Below, one piece after another: positions 55,894 through 57,933 of a stretch of DNA of 57,933 nucleotides. The stretch spans positions 1-57,933 of the forward strand of contig CACCLK010000003.1 of the NCBI GenBank assembly GCA_902546795.1, read 5' to 3'. A program made the position numbers and the translations under genes. Every line of letters begins with the position of its first letter. Position 1 is the first letter of the stretch. Source of the DNA: an uncultured Pelagibacteraceae bacterium. GTDB lineage: Bacteria > Pseudomonadota > Alphaproteobacteria > Pelagibacterales > Pelagibacteraceae. Under the pieces are notes generated by a model that worked only from the letters and a program-made list of their open reading frames with translations, made no database searches and was not told where the DNA came from.

Positions 55894-56547
55894 TTGAAAA
55901 AAACACTTTTTAATTTATTTGTAATTTTTTTTATTTCAGTTTTCTGTTCTTTAGGAACTTGGCAACTTTATAGGCTTCAATGGAAACTTGATTTAATTGA
56001 ACAGATTAATTTTGGTTTAAAGACAGATCCTGTTCAGTATTCGAAAAAAATAAATAATAATTATCAGAGAGTAATGGTTGAGGGCAAATTCAAATTTGAA
56101 AAACAGATTTATTTGTACAGTTTAAATGAAAATGGCAAGCCAGGTTTTGATGTTATCACACCGTTTCTCTCTTCTAAAAATGAGTATCTTTTAGTGAATA
56201 GAGGATGGATAGACAAACAAGACAAAAATAAAAAAAATATAGACTCCTTCGAGGAAAAAAAAATTACTGGGATCATAAAAAAAATTCAAAAAGCTAATAT
56301 TTTTAAACCTGAAAATGACCTCTCAGAAAACATATGGTTTTCAATTAATTTGGATGATTTAAAAAAATTTACTGGTATAAGCTTTGATGATTATGTTATT
56401 TTTTTGCAGGGTAAAGATTATAATTTGCCAAAAACGAAAATTATTAGTGCCGATTTGACAAATAATCACCTTAAATATGCTTTAACTTGGTATGCTGTTG
56501 CACTATCGATATTAATATATTTTTTATATTTTAAAAGAAGACAATGA
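55894..56547 (+). CDS. surf1: SURF1 family oxidase assembly protein
   Basis: The 217-residue protein has one helix at each end and a periplasmic domain with LGTWQLYRLQWKLDLI, YLLVNRGWIDK and HLKYALTWYAVALS, typical of SURF1. It helps insert haem a into subunit I. The start is TTG; no upstream ATG is in frame. It overlaps thrC by 4 bp. Confidence 0.93.
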   Translation: MKKTLFNLFVIFFISVFCSLGTWQLYRLQWKLDLIEQINFGLKTDPVQYSKKINNNYQRVMVEGKFKFEKQIYLYSLNENGKPGFDVITPFLSSKNEYLLVNRGWIDKQDKNKKNIDSFEEKKITGIIKKIQKANIFKPENDLSENIWFSINLDDLKKFTGISFDDYVIFLQGKDYNLPKTKIISADLTNNHLKYALTWYAVALSILIYFLYFKRRQ

Positions 56548-57917
56548 AGTATTTTAGCACAAGAGACAAAAAATTAGACTACGATTTCAAAAGTATTTTT
56601 GTAAGAGGTTTATCTCCTGATGGAGGTCTTTTTGTGCCTAAAAATATTGTTAAATTTAGCAATGAGAATTTACATCATTTGAGTAAGTTAAATTATTTTG
56701 ATTTAGCCACAGAGATTATTTATTTTTTTTGTAAAGAAAATTTTTCAAAAGAAAAAGTAAATAAAATAGTAAAAAAATCTTACTCAAATTTTTTTTCAGA
56801 AAATGTAGTTAGTATTAAAAAATTTGAAGAAATAACTTTGCTAGAACTTTACCACGGACCTACCTTAGCATTTAAAGATATTGCAATGCAGGTAATAGGA
56901 AATCTTTATAGTGAAATTGAAATTGTTAAAAATAAAGTAATAAATATAGTTGTTGCAACGTCAGGTGATACTGGTTCGGCAGCGATTTCCGCCTTAAATA
57001 ATAAAAAAAATATCAATGTTTTTGTATTACATCCACATAATAAAATCTCAAAAAATCAAAGAAAAATAATGACTACTATTGGTTCAGATAATATTTTTAA
57101 TTTAGCCATCGAGGGTAACTTTGATGAATGTCAAAAAATTGTAAAAGAAATGTTTGCCGATGATAAGTTTAGAGAAAGAATAAATATGTCTGGTGTTAAT
57201 TCAATAAATTGGGCAAGAATTATTTGCCAGGTAGTTTATTATTTCTATTGTTATTTCAAACTCTCAAAAAAAACAAATTTTTCGGTACCTACAGGTAATT
57301 TTGGTGATATTTATGCGGGCTATATTGCAAAACAAATGGGATTACCAATGGGAAAATTAATTGTTGCAACAAATAAAAATGATATTTTGTCTAGAGTGAT
57401 AAATTCAGGCAGCTATAAACCAAATGAGGTTAAATCAACCCTAACTCCAAGTATGGATATTCAAATCGCAAGTAACTTTGAGAGGCTTCTTTTCGATATC
57501 TCAAATCAAAATGACGAAAGGGTAAACGTTTTAATGAAAGATCTAAAAGATAAAGGATCTTTTGATTTAAACTCCTCTGAAAGGAAAACAATATTGGAAA
57601 GTTTCACTGCTGTAGCAGTTGATGACACTGAAACAATTAGGGTAATAAGAGACTTTTTTAATAATTTTGGTTTTGTATTAGATCCACACACAGCGACTGC
57701 GGTTAGGGCTTCATACAATGTAAAAAATGATCTGCCAACAGTAGTTCTAGGTACAGCGCACCCGTACAAATTTGCTGATACGATTAAAATGGCAATCAAT
57801 AAAGATGTTGTTGCTCCAGAGCAAATAGCATCTTTACCTGACAAAAAGGAGAAGTTTGATATAGTGGATAGAGACTTAAAAAAAGTAAAAAACTATATTT
57901 TGGAAAAGACTAAATGA
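56544..57917 (+). CDS. threonine synthase thrC: Threonine synthase
   Basis: The 457-residue type 2 threonine synthase has LSPDGGLFVPK, the PLP lysine in GPTLAFKDIAMQ, ATSGDTGSAAISAL, and NSINWARI. It converts O-phosphohomoserine to threonine, releasing phosphate. It is linked to the oxidase operon only by overlap with surf1. Its stop overlaps the start of the next gene. Confidence 0.96.
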   Translation: MKYFSTRDKKLDYDFKSIFVRGLSPDGGLFVPKNIVKFSNENLHHLSKLNYFDLATEIIYFFCKENFSKEKVNKIVKKSYSNFFSENVVSIKKFEEITLLELYHGPTLAFKDIAMQVIGNLYSEIEIVKNKVINIVVATSGDTGSAAISALNNKKNINVFVLHPHNKISKNQRKIMTTIGSDNIFNLAIEGNFDECQKIVKEMFADDKFRERINMSGVNSINWARIICQVVYYFYCYFKLSKKTNFSVPTGNFGDIYAGYIAKQMGLPMGKLIVATNKNDILSRVINSGSYKPNEVKSTLTPSMDIQIASNFERLLFDISNQNDERVNVLMKDLKDKGSFDLNSSERKTILESFTAVAVDDTETIRVIRDFFNNFGFVLDPHTATAVRASYNVKNDLPTVVLGTAHPYKFADTIKMAINKDVVAPEQIASLPDKKEKFDIVDRDLKKVKNYILEKTK

Positions 57918-57933
57918 GAATAAAAGTTGGTGA
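57914..57933 (+). CDS. Start of a further gene, cut by the window edge
   Basis: An ATG overlapping the thrC stop as ATGA opens a frame for six codons (MRIKVG) up to the end of the window. In many alphaproteobacteria an M16-family peptidase gene follows thrC, but six residues are too few to identify it. Confidence 0.4.

Overview
The window is a contiguous, very AT-rich, tightly packed bacterial chromosome segment. Intergenic gaps are mostly under 100 bp, and ATGA, TAATG or TGATG start/stop overlaps are frequent. Gene content points to an alphaproteobacterium of the SAR11 clade (Pelagibacterales, 'Ca. Pelagibacter'-like): GcrA, an alphaproteobacterial HisRS next to a tRNA-His without a G(-1), a ctaB-small ORF-ctaG-coxC-surf1 order, DUF1289/DUF2093/DUF3035 proteins, and extreme streamlining with lysine/asparagine-rich proteins. 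I see no IS elements, prophage, CRISPR array or integrase. No gene-free stretch exceeds about 230 bp.

Region 1 (1-15000) is a phosphorus-stress island. It holds a partial PlcP-like phosphoesterase and a glycosyltransferase (together, replacement of phospholipids by glycolipids), phoR, an unrecognised secreted protein, pstS-pstC-pstA-pstB-phoU-phoB behind a good Pho box, a SixA-type phosphatase, ppk-ppx (polyphosphate synthesis and breakdown), and an arsenic pair (AqpS-like channel plus thioredoxin-type ArsC). The genes cover sensing, uptake, storage and sparing of phosphate, and clearance of the arsenate that enters with it.

Region 2 (15000-34400) is mixed housekeeping: gcrA, an ABC-2 permease, argD-argF, a membrane-anchored cytochrome c, kdsB-pheA, SRP RNA abutting dnaX-ybaB-recR, malate synthase G, accA with a C-terminal membrane helix, a cold-shock protein, tRNA-His-hisS-hisZ-hisG, groES-groEL with a sigma-32-like promoter and a terminator embedded in hisG, a HAD phosphatase and ribF.

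Region 3 (34400-51000) carries ileS-lspA-lipoprotein-pgi, then on the minus strand purD-rsmD and the lipid A/Kdo block msbA-waaA-lpxK-lpxL, ubiA, and a redox-flavoured cluster (DUF1289, quinone oxidoreductase, pirin, haloacid dehalogenase, CDGSH protein), followed by rsmE on the plus strand.

Region 4 (51000-57933) is the aa3-type cytochrome c oxidase operon coxB-coxA-ctaB-(36-aa membrane ORF)-ctaG-coxC-surf1, running into thrC and the first codons of another gene.

The most notable items are the complete P-stress island with an unknown secreted protein inside it, the AqpS-ArsC pair lacking the usual channel arginine, the A8 run in dnaX placed to make a gamma-like product, the coadapted tRNA-His/HisRS pair, and the antisense groEL terminator inside hisG. 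All assignments come from reading the sequence. No database search was run.
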